From positions 124,001-188,000 of the forward strand of contig NZ_LMRV01000066.1 in the NCBI RefSeq assembly GCF_001428245.1: a DNA stretch of 64,000 nucleotides, in the 5' to 3' direction. This DNA comes from Paenibacillus sp. Soil522. Lineage in GTDB: Bacteria; Bacillota; Bacilli; Paenibacillales; Paenibacillaceae. Under the pieces are notes generated by a model. That model saw only the letters and a list, made by a program, of their open reading frames with translations. It ran no database searches and was not told where the DNA came from. Numbering within the stretch: position 1 is the first letter of the stretch; each line of letters opens with the position of its first letter. Both the position numbers and the translations under genes were made by a program. This document shows, piece after piece, positions 36,901-44,445 of this stretch.

Positions 36901-39116
36901 TCATACAGAGCCGCCAGCTTCTGATAGAACTCGGCATCCGTTGCGGTGTCAATGACGCTCATGGTGTCGTCGTTTGTTAGTTTATACGTATCGTGCGTTG
37001 CCCAGATATAATCCGTATTGGTGTCATAGGGCGCATTGACGGCATCCACCGCCGACTGCCGATCATTGGCGACGGTCACCGTGACATCTCTCGTGGATAC
37101 CGTCGTGCCGTCGGAAGCTTCCACGCCGAAGGCATACGTTCCGGCTTGCGTCGGTTTCCAGGCAAATGCGCCGGTGCTTGTATCGAACACAGCGCCTTCG
37201 GGCGCACCCGCAATCCGATAGGTCACAACATCGGACAGGCCTGCGTCCGTTGCCGAGAAATCATAATGGAGTGTCGCCTCGGACCCAACATAGGCAAACA
37301 GGTTCAAAGCGGTATTTCCTTCATTAAACACCGGTGGCGTCAGTTCATTGGCCGCGTTGACATTGATATGGTCGATATCGACCGTCGTTCCGTTGCCTAT
37401 AATCGTGAAATAATTCATGGTCCGGAGCTCACTGTCTTTCGGGAGATTATAATATACATATCTCCATTGCCCCTGGGTATCCGGCAACGTGATCGTTTCG
37501 CCGAAGGCTTCAAGCTTCGCCGCACCGTTCGTCCGAATCTTGTATCCGAGCACTCTCGTACCGCTGTTGGATTGAACCAAAGCGATTTTGCTGCCGGATT
37601 CCGCGGCCTTGATGCGGACGAAGGAAACATCGCCCTCTTGCATGGCGGTCGAGTTGCCGTCCAAGTTGGTGAACCGAACCTCGATCTCCTTCCAATTCGG
37701 GTTCGGGTCAACCTTCGGGAGATTTGTCGCTCCCTCGGCCTCGGCTTCCTTGGGGATGTACAACCAATATTCCCCTCCGGAATCCCGTGATGCCCAATGG
37801 TAATCCGTCCTCTTTTTGAACATCTCGGCGAAGTACGGAGCAACCTGCTCTATATCCAAGCCTTGCTCATATTTATAGTAATAGTACAGATCATAGGCAT
37901 TACCGCCGATTCTTCCCTGATATGCGGTATTCAATACCTGGTAAATGACCGGACTGCCATCCTCACGCATACGCGCCTCTGTCGGGATCCAAGGCGTATC
38001 ATAGCCGTTCATATACCGGGCAAAATGATCGGTACCCGCCAGAATGCGCTTGTCGAGAAAATCGTATGTGGTAACTGCGTTCTCCGCAGTGGAAACCGTG
38101 CCGTCTACCGGATCCACCTTGGTTCCCTGGGCCTGCAACAGACGCGACACAATGGCGACATTGATGACGTCGCCGGTGCTGTGAGCCTGATCCCTGCCCA
38201 TCTCCGTAATCTGTACCTGCGGGTTATCCACCTTCTCGCCTGTCGCCGCATTCGTATCGACCAACCGGAACAGTCTCTTGATGGAACCGTTCACGTGCTG
38301 ATCCACAGCCGTCTTGTTCACCGTGAACCACTCGACTGCCTCGTGATACCGCTCGACATTGCCGGTGAAGATATATCCGGAAATGGCTCCGATCAGCGGA
38401 TAAAGATGCTGGTTCATGAAGCGGTGATTCGTATGATTGAAGGTATCGGTGACCGGAACGATCACATTATTCGTGAGATTGGCCGTATCCTGATCTGTCC
38501 ATTCCAGTTCCGGCGTCTGAGTACTGGTATACCTCATGATCTCCGCGGCGGTAACCATACGGTAGAGAGGAACTCCCGTGTGAATGTGCGAATCGACAAA
38601 ATACGCGTAATCCACAGGGTTCTTCTGCTCCCATTTCCGGATAATATACATCGTATTGGCCCGATAAACCTCATCGCCCGTTATCACATACATAAGAGCC
38701 TGCGTATACGCTGTTAAGCCATCCCATATGAATCTTTCGTTATAGTTCTGGCTGCAAAAACAGCCTTCGGAAAATCTGGACGAGACCGTTCGGGTCGCAA
38801 GCGGTTTTCCCCATGGGTCAACCGACGCGACCAACTGGTCGAAATAGGTTTTCCAAGGCTCCTTCTGTGCCCGTACCTGCGTTTGCAAATTCTCGAGTAA
38901 TTCCTTGGTTAGTCCGACACCCGGATGCTTGAAACCGTTTGCATCAATGGTCTCGTAAATCGTCGGCAAATAATCCGTTATAACCGATTCCGAGCCTGTT
39001 TCGGCTGATACAGTTCCCGCCGATCCGGGCAACAATGCGACGATCATGCTGACGATAACGAGTAGCGGCAGAAACTTTTGCAATACTTTACTAGATCTTT
39101 TGTTACGAACCTTCAT
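33999..39116 (-). CDS. Giant secreted alginate-lyase-family protein with discoidin, LamG and FIMAH domains
   Basis: About 1705 residues from the ATG at 39116 (GGGGGAG upstream). Signal peptide, then an alpha/alpha-toroid lyase-like domain (about 55-420; YVITGDEVYRANTMYIIRKW, TNHRFMNQHLYPLIG). Next are a binding module, a cadherin-like Ig domain (about 610-705), a discoidin-type domain (about 770-880), an F5/8C domain (about 1040-1150) and LamG (about 1200-1390). Ig-like parts follow, ending in a FIMAH domain (AAKSMIADYIAQVTDQTGKY, QADILIRWAQIVI). It shares the lyase fold with the next gene downstream. It probably works on the same polymer. Confidence 0.8.
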   Translation of the reverse strand: MKVRNKRSSKVLQKFLPLLVIVSMIVALLPGSAGTVSAETGSESVITDYLPTIYETIDANGFKHPGVGLTKELLENLQTQVRAQKEPWKTYFDQLVASVDPWGKPLATRTVSSRFSEGCFCSQNYNERFIWDGLTAYTQALMYVITGDEVYRANTMYIIRKWEQKNPVDYAYFVDSHIHTGVPLYRMVTAAEIMRYTSTQTPELEWTDQDTANLTNNVIVPVTDTFNHTNHRFMNQHLYPLIGAISGYIFTGNVERYHEAVEWFTVNKTAVDQHVNGSIKRLFRLVDTNAATGEKVDNPQVQITEMGRDQAHSTGDVINVAIVSRLLQAQGTKVDPVDGTVSTAENAVTTYDFLDKRILAGTDHFARYMNGYDTPWIPTEARMREDGSPVIYQVLNTAYQGRIGGNAYDLYYYYKYEQGLDIEQVAPYFAEMFKKRTDYHWASRDSGGEYWLYIPKEAEAEGATNLPKVDPNPNWKEIEVRFTNLDGNSTAMQEGDVSFVRIKAAESGSKIALVQSNSGTRVLGYKIRTNGAAKLEAFGETITLPDTQGQWRYVYYNLPKDSELRTMNYFTIIGNGTTVDIDHINVNAANELTPPVFNEGNTALNLFAYVGSEATLHYDFSATDAGLSDVVTYRIAGAPEGAVFDTSTGAFAWKPTQAGTYAFGVEASDGTTVSTRDVTVTVANDRQSAVDAVNAPYDTNTDYIWATHDTYKLTNDDTMSVIDTATDAEFYQKLAALYDAVQGLQLTTPLHTDGSINYLNMFLSSGFNPKRFLDSETSTSGNTAINLGVHMDMGPNFRVSASKFQIQARAGFPERGGGIAMYGSNDKEIWTRLTPEVTPVSADLHTLTVSPELQNEQFRFLKIQMINKPYDAPWPELSEFRIFGKRHEVINKISSVSIGSDQAFGGRIVLGDTAKLSFQSTEAIQNVKVTLQGVPATVHSEDGLNWTAEAVMVPGTAPGTVLFKLNYQTMEGIDAPETLFVTDGSRLILVDESDVISDVTSITEVTDSYGRSPADAIAVANRLFDNNPGTVTDYRLNGSGAGAWVQFDFGQGGYAQLSYVELLARQDGYYTRIGGTVIQGSNDNATWKTLSTGAVSTRDWQFLSISDNTPYRYIRITNGNNWFGNMSEVRFHGDLVYNAEYFDSNVLAPDGYTKGSYYLYMKEVARIKAAMSEPGADTSGLAAEFDQAKNLLVPYTISLYSFEGDANNTFGSNGGTVIGSPAYSAGKIGQAIELNGTNSYVTLPQAHPLSAAEAITITAWVNWGGGNMWQRIFDFGNSTSQYLLLTPSSRDDKKLRFKIKNGSSELELETQQLPVGDWAHVAVTLGSGTAKLYVNGELKAESNNLTIKPSDFKPRNNYIGKSNNSADPLFNGKIDEFRIENSVLSADEIKVIYNKTSTWFDNSLLTLLLEEAAAIDTELYQEESVQVLQADVSHAESVYALADTTQEEIDAASEGLIAALEGLQWKDITASLDPVEPSGKNGWYTSPVTVTLSPEPIAEYSQDGGITWTAYSAPVVLSEEGTHQLLYRRSVDTGETESLELHIDLTAPVVQITGETSYTVDQTVMITCSASDVTSSVYGKPCDQPLLQVKAYMLESGENTAEVTAEDMAGHQTTATHTFRVTVTFDSLKTVTNSFLQETGYKAWETVAISYNQKLDQAKAAAGNGKIDAAKSMIADYIAQVTDQTGKYFTQEQADILIRWAQIVI

Positions 39117-39155
39117 GTTGCACTCCCCCATTCCAATGATTTCATCCGACTTGCA

Positions 39156-40580
39156 TTAGGTGAACTTGACATCATACGCATAATCTTCAATCCGAATATT
39201 TCCGGACTCCGGACTGAGAATGTGCTTATCATTGATTCGCAAATTTCGGAACATCACCCCCTTAACGATTCTGGATTCATCGAAACCCGCGATACGCGAC
39301 GGATTATCGCAAGTTCCGTTGAACGCGATATTGTCGAAATGAATATTTTCCACCCGGAAACCGGGGCTTGGATTATATTTGGGATTAAATAGTACGCGGA
39401 TGTCGATCAGCTGTCCGAGCTCGAATTGTTCTACCCGGATATTCCGGTAAGTCACATTCCTGACCGTATTGTTGTCCCCGCAGTTAATCGAAAAACAACC
39501 CCAATAGTAAGGCTGCGGCTCATGGTGCTCGAGCACATCGATATTTTCAAAAAGAATGTTTTCGACAACGTCCCCTTTATCGTGATTGCCGTGCCCGCCG
39601 ACATTCATCGGATGAGCCACGTCCGCCCATAAGACAGAATTGCGGACAGCGATATGCCGGGTGTCACCCTGATAATTCCAGCGGCTGCCGTAAACCGCGA
39701 TGCAATCGTCGGACGTTCGCATGAAAACATCGTCAACGTCCACATGGCTGCTTGCCATCATATCGATGCCGTCCGACCATCCTCGGGTGCTGAAGGATTT
39801 GATGTTGCGGATCGTGATATGCTCGGATTTCCCGATCATAACGGTATAATGGGGCGGATCAATGACAATGATTCCTTCGACGGCAATATGCTCGGAGAAC
39901 AGGATCTCAACGGCGCGATAATACGTTGTCTTCTCAAAGTCGGACATATAGACGATCCCGCGGCCCCGGATCGTCACATCCCGTACATGATCGCAGATGA
40001 ATGCCCCATAGACGACCGATCCTCCGGCGACATAGACCGTTACACCGGAAGGCAAGCGAAATTGTGGCTTTTCCAGAACATGTATGCCAGCATCGAAATA
40101 AATGACCGATACTTCCGGCGTGATCAAACGCTGAAGATCTTCCGTCTGATGTTTGCCCGGCGCAACGACGATTATGCCCGGATCTCCAGGTTTCGGTGCG
40201 TCTTCCTCCACTGGATTGCCAAAAATATGCAAATTTTGGAATCGGTCTCCGTTCACTTCGAACGACAATTTACGGGGCCCGTCCATTGTGAACGTCACGC
40301 GGTTTCCGCCCACGACGCCGTCCATCCCCGCAGATGCGGGGCGGATCGCTACGTCATGAATCTCTCCTTCATTCTTGATCACTTCAACTTCAACCGCGCC
40401 GGCGCAATCGAAATAGACCATGGAGGCGTTCCGCACATCATGCATATCCACCTTCACGTTATAGCTGAACAGCTGCCGCCATTCGCCTTGTCCCTGCCGG
40501 ACGCGCACCGTATAATCGGAATTTCCAATCGCTCCCTCGGGCTCTGGATATGTGATTAATCGATTTGATACGTATGTCAA
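39156..40580 (-). CDS. GH28-like glycosidase (polygalacturonase family), no signal peptide
   Basis: A 474-residue beta-helix protein. GH28-like catalytic motifs are WSDGIDMMASSHVDVDDVF, RTSDDCIAVYGSRW and NVGGHGN, with Asp residues in the usual three positions. The N-terminal 110 residues form a beta sandwich similar to the decayed paralogue at 25523-28610. No signal peptide, so it probably acts inside the cell on imported oligouronides. TTG at 40580 with AAAGGA ten bases upstream is the likely start. It lies 39 bases after the giant lyase gene in genome order and is transcribed toward it. Confidence 0.82.
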   Translation of the reverse strand: MTYVSNRLITYPEPEGAIGNSDYTVRVRQGQGEWRQLFSYNVKVDMHDVRNASMVYFDCAGAVEVEVIKNEGEIHDVAIRPASAGMDGVVGGNRVTFTMDGPRKLSFEVNGDRFQNLHIFGNPVEEDAPKPGDPGIIVVAPGKHQTEDLQRLITPEVSVIYFDAGIHVLEKPQFRLPSGVTVYVAGGSVVYGAFICDHVRDVTIRGRGIVYMSDFEKTTYYRAVEILFSEHIAVEGIIVIDPPHYTVMIGKSEHITIRNIKSFSTRGWSDGIDMMASSHVDVDDVFMRTSDDCIAVYGSRWNYQGDTRHIAVRNSVLWADVAHPMNVGGHGNHDKGDVVENILFENIDVLEHHEPQPYYWGCFSINCGDNNTVRNVTYRNIRVEQFELGQLIDIRVLFNPKYNPSPGFRVENIHFDNIAFNGTCDNPSRIAGFDESRIVKGVMFRNLRINDKHILSPESGNIRIEDYAYDVKFT

Positions 40581-40635
40581 GATCGTCTCGTCCTTTCCTC
40601 AAAATCTAATTTTGGCTGATGTGCTCTGCGTACAC

Positions 40636-41190
40636 CTAATTGACTTCGTCTGTCAAGGCTTGACCGCCTGATTTCAGCCATTGCGCCTTGAATATGTCAA
40701 AATCGGAATCCTTATTCTCTTCGCCGATGACCGCTTTGATCAGATAAGTGTCCTGCATCGTCTGAAGATTCGGCCAATATTGCGTTTTGGCTTTCAGAAC
40801 GGCCGTTTGCAGAACGTCTCTCAGCGGGATGTAACCTCGGTTGATTTTCTCCTCTAATTCCAACGCGTCTTGCTTGGTGCTGTATTTGGCGGTAAGATCC
40901 TTGTTTATCCAGGCGAGCGCCCGTTTTCTTCGTGTGAGCTTCCGTACCGGTCCGCGCGACGGCCTTGCCGTCTACCATATCGTAGTTAACGCCCTCTACA
41001 CCCTGGGTGGTCAACAGCCAGCCTTCTGGATCGGTAGACACCCACTCGAGAATTTGCTCGATCTTCTGCCGCTTCTTGTCGTCCTCCTCCATTTGAACAC
41101 CCAACATGAGGGGGGCTTGGCGAGAACCGGAAGAGAAAGCGTACGGTTTGCCGCGAAATCGCTTTCATTTACGCATATAAACTAGTAGAC
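40636..41190 (-). pseudogene. Truncated, frameshifted ABC solute-binding protein gene
   Basis: The minus strand encodes SDFAANRTLSLPVLAKPPLM, LGVQMEEDDKKRQKIEQILE, WVSTDPEGWLLTTQGVEGVN, then breaks frame near 40925-40935. It continues as ALAWINKDLTAKYSTKQDAL and ends TYLIKAVIGEENKDSDFDIF. This is the C-terminal lobe of a LipO/YtcQ-type oligosaccharide-binding lipoprotein. The N-terminal half is missing. A second transporter has been lost here. Confidence 0.75.
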
Positions 41191-41278
41191 TGTTCCATAA
41201 ATATCGATATAATCGACCTGCTAGACACGGCCTCTTCGCGTGAAAAGGAATTCTTTCAGTTCTAATAAGCCAAAGGAA

Positions 41279-41953
41279 TCAACCGATTTTCAAGTTCAGC
41301 TTGCCGATGGCATCGGCCGCCATTTGCGCGATAGCCTCCGCACCTTGTTCATTAAAATGTGTATTGTCTTCGATCCCCTCCGGGTATTTCGGATATTCGC
41401 CCGGGCGCAACCACGTCAGCCACTCTCTCGATTTGGCGTCTCCCATTTCCTTGAATGCGACGGCACTTCGGCCGCATAAATCGATGAAAGGCACATTTTC
41501 CTGAAGGGCCAATGCTTCCATCGACCGAGGATAATCGCCGTGCGTGTTGATCAATAATCCGTCAATGTCAAAATGTCTGCGGCAGAGAGGCGAAATGAGT
41601 ACGGGATGAGCCCCCTTCGCTCTCGCTCCGTCTATATATTGCCGCAAATATTGATGGTATGTGCTCCACGGACTTGTATGTCTTTCGGCATCTTCCTTGC
41701 TGTCATTGTGACCGAATTGAACGAACAAGTAATCGCCCGGCTTGATCATTTGTAAAATTTCGTCGAGCCTTCCTTCCTCAATGAAGCTCTTGGAGCTTCT
41801 CCCGCACACCGCCTTATTCACCACGCGAACGGAATCCGGGATAAATAAATGGATCTTGTTCCCCCAACCTTGCATGGGGTACGATTCAGGCGGATAGTCC
41901 GCCATTGTCGAATCGCCAGCCAAGTAAATCGTTTGTGTTCCCAAAACAACCAC
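41279..41953 (-). CDS. Rhamnogalacturonan acetylesterase-like SGNH hydrolase (CE12 type)
   Basis: A 224-residue protein with the SGNH blocks: Ser in YLAGDSTMADY, Gly in CGRSSKSF, Asn in QFGHNDSKED and the Asp-His pair in IEDNTHFNEQGA. This arrangement is typical of CE12 rhamnogalacturonan acetylesterases. It removes acetyl groups from pectin fragments. No signal peptide, so it is probably cytoplasmic. Likely start is GTG at 41953. A partial copy lies at 25070-25340. Confidence 0.85.
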   Translation of the reverse strand: MVVLGTQTIYLAGDSTMADYPPESYPMQGWGNKIHLFIPDSVRVVNKAVCGRSSKSFIEEGRLDEILQMIKPGDYLFVQFGHNDSKEDAERHTSPWSTYHQYLRQYIDGARAKGAHPVLISPLCRRHFDIDGLLINTHGDYPRSMEALALQENVPFIDLCGRSAVAFKEMGDAKSREWLTWLRPGEYPKYPEGIEDNTHFNEQGAEAIAQMAADAIGKLNLKIG

Positions 41954-42154
41954 TATCTTTTCATTCCTTTCTCTCTTTGATGCATGAAAGAGGCTGCGTC
42001 TTTAACTCCAAACCCAAGCTTCCAAAAAAAGCGCCGGGCTGGACCTGATTGGATTAGCAATTTCCGATATAACTATGTGTTGCTAGACACTTCACTTTGT
42101 TAGAGGTAATTTCCGCAGGCGCCATACTTTGCTCTTGAAATCCCTGCGGATTAA

Positions 42155-42640
42155 TTAGACCGGTACACGTAATCCGACTGACATTAACTCGTCTCCGCCA
42201 AATACTTGGCCGCTTTCGAGCAGTTCATAGTCCGCATTCGCTTCCAATCCCAGCAATCGGACCGAACGGAAGCCGCAGTTAGGCTGAGCCAGCACGTGGA
42301 AATAAGATACAATCGCTTCCGAACGGTCTTCCGATACGATCATCCATGCAGCATCGTTGCCCTCGAATGGACTCAGCATGCGATCTCCCCTCTGCACAAG
42401 CGGGTACGATAAAGTTTGTGATAGATTCTGGACATGCCGCCCAATCCCTCACCGGAGTAGACCATTACCGCTTCCGGCGTTTGAAAAGCTTCGCCCGGCT
42501 CCAGCTGCCAGGAAAAGTAAAACGGATTAATCCCCATCGTGACGCGAGCCGTATCATATTGATCGACTTCCACGTCTGCCAAGAAGTTTCCGCTGTATAC
42601 GAGATTGAATCCGTATATGAAATACTTCAAAACGATCCGG
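42155..42640 (-). pseudogene. GH36 alpha-galactosidase remnant lacking the catalytic core
   Basis: The upstream part (42630-42400) encodes NFLADVEVDQYDTARVTMGI, PFYFSWQLEPGEAFQTPEAV and MSRIYHKLYRTRL, the N-terminal sandwich of GH36. The downstream part encodes GDRMLSPFEGNDAAWMIVSE and DYELLESGQVFGGDELM, the GH36 C-terminal region. The whole TIM barrel with its Asp catalytic residues is gone, and the joint shifts frame. The N-terminus is missing as well. A dead gene. Confidence 0.75.
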
Positions 42641-42765
42641 GGCCATCTCTATTGATTTCGTTATATCTGTCATGATAGGGGATCATCCTTTACTGTATAT
42701 GGTTTGATCGCAGCATAAATTGACGGAAATAATTTATCCAGAGATAACCTCGAATCACCTATTTT

Positions 42766-42915
42766 TTGGGCATTTTTTTCAACTGCAGGCGGATTTCTAC
42801 TTTGGGATGCGGCGCTGAGGCAAAACCCGTGCCAATCATCATCACCACATTATCCTCAGCGCCGCCAGAAAGATCATACATAAATTCCGTCACTAGGGCA
42901 TCATACTCAGCTTTG
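42766..42915 (-). pseudogene. C-terminal scrap of an unidentified enzyme
   Basis: An open frame of about 50 codons reads EYDALVTEFMYDLSGGAEDN, VVMMIGTGFASAPHPKVEIR and ends KKMPKK. The composition is protein-like but there is no start. Its first 30 bases (42879-42908) recur exactly at 54486-54515. Confidence 0.5.
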
Positions 42916-42930
42916 CGACTAGCCTACTAA

Positions 42931-44355
42931 TCACTCTTCAATCCTGCGGTATCGAAATCTCGAAAATTCAGCCGCCCCGTTACCTGCCGCATAAATGCCT
43001 AGACGAAGGCCAATAAACTCGCCAAACGTATTATGGTGATAACCCGAGACTTCCAATGATGAAGGATGCCGATTCCATTCTATGCCATCGGTACTGTAAA
43101 ATATCGATACTGTATGATGGTCGTTCCTAAGCTTCAAATAAAGCCTGCAGCCCAGGCCTCGTACAGAATAGCCTTTGATACCTCGCCGCAGTCGATAAAT
43201 CTCATGCTCCGTAAAGCTGATCCCCGCATAACAGCGGTCGTTATAAAAGAGCACAAGTCCAGCTTCAGCTTCAGGCCCGACCTTAATCTCAACTTCAGCT
43301 TCATAGGCCCGATCGGGTGGAATGACGACGAGCGGTCCTGAATCCGCTGGTGAATCCCCTTTGGCCTTCAGCTTCAAGACGCCCCCGCCTGCTTCATAAC
43401 GTTCAGGATCCAGTTCCTTGTAAAATCGCCACTGCCAACCGAGTGCATCACCTTGGAAATCGTCAGATAGCTCCGGAGAATTCCCTTGCACCGGCTTCAT
43501 CTCTCTGTCCGGAACCTGCGATACGATCGGCCAGCCGTCTTCTGTCCACTCGATAGGGTCCAGCAAGGTTTGTCTTCCAAGCGTGTAATAATCCTTTTCA
43601 TAGGCATGATAGACGAAATACCATTTTCCATCAGGTGTATCGATGAGCGTACCGTGCCCCTTGGACCACCAGCGTTCTTCCTTCGACCAAGTATGCACAA
43701 GAGGATTATAGGGAGAGTTCTCCCAAGGCCCTAAAGGATTTTTGCTCCTGGCTGAAACCGCCATATGGGTCGTCGCAGGACCAGCCGTTCCGCCTTGTGC
43801 GCAAATCAAATAATAATACTCGCCTAGAACAAGCAGTTTTGGGGATTCGAGAGCCATCCCCTCCACAACCCAATCCTCAGGGATTGGCCACCCTTCATAA
43901 ACCGTTTGTAATTCGCCGGTAGCGGAAAGGCCGTTCGGGGCTAAGGAAACAGCCCTTCCGTAGTTTACGTACAGGTACCGTTGCCCATCCGGCGCTAGCA
44001 GGTGCCCCGGGTCTATCCCATCTACTTTCAGATCAATTGGATCAGACCAGGGACCTTCCGCTTTCTCTGCATAGATTACATAATTCGTTCCGTTAGCCGG
44101 AAAATAAATATAAAAGAGTCCGTTCACATAGACCATATCCGGTGCCCAAACGTCTCCGACATAAGTCCGGAGAGCGTGGCAAAGGGGGACCCAGTCTGTC
44201 AGATTGCGGGAATACCATAAGAGAAGCCCTGGAGCATACATGAAAGACGAGTGTGTCATATAATAATCTTGACCTACCCGGACTATGGAAGGATCGGGAT
44301 AATCGCCCCTTAGAATATCGATCGGATAGGTTGCGTTTAATATCGAATTTGACAT
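42931..44355 (-). CDS. GH43 family glycosidase (arabinofuranosidase/xylosidase type)
   Basis: A 474-residue protein with a five-bladed beta-propeller. Catalytic candidates are Asp in RGDYPDPSIVR, Asp in VDGIDPGHLLAPDG and Glu in GMALESPKLLV. A C-terminal beta-sandwich (about 300-474; DDFQGDALGWQWRFYKELDP) is the GH43 accessory domain. No signal peptide is seen, so it probably trims imported arabinose- or xylose-containing oligosaccharides. It lies downstream of GH115 in the same direction. Confidence 0.85.
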   Translation of the reverse strand: MSNSILNATYPIDILRGDYPDPSIVRVGQDYYMTHSSFMYAPGLLLWYSRNLTDWVPLCHALRTYVGDVWAPDMVYVNGLFYIYFPANGTNYVIYAEKAEGPWSDPIDLKVDGIDPGHLLAPDGQRYLYVNYGRAVSLAPNGLSATGELQTVYEGWPIPEDWVVEGMALESPKLLVLGEYYYLICAQGGTAGPATTHMAVSARSKNPLGPWENSPYNPLVHTWSKEERWWSKGHGTLIDTPDGKWYFVYHAYEKDYYTLGRQTLLDPIEWTEDGWPIVSQVPDREMKPVQGNSPELSDDFQGDALGWQWRFYKELDPERYEAGGGVLKLKAKGDSPADSGPLVVIPPDRAYEAEVEIKVGPEAEAGLVLFYNDRCYAGISFTEHEIYRLRRGIKGYSVRGLGCRLYLKLRNDHHTVSIFYSTDGIEWNRHPSSLEVSGYHHNTFGEFIGLRLGIYAAGNGAAEFSRFRYRRIEE

Positions 44356-44445
44356 GGTCCCTTCTTACACTCCTCAAAGAGGGAATTTTCCTTATTTCCA
44401 AGCCTATCGCGGAAATCCTCTCGACGTTATATTTTGCAATGACGC

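Noticed and set aside
37797-38717. 306-codon plus-strand frame opposite the giant lyase gene
   Set aside because: A shadow of a coding region with strong domain support on the minus strand.
42100-42155. CCGCAGG/CCTGCGG inverted repeat as terminator
   Set aside because: There is no T run on either side and the loop is long.
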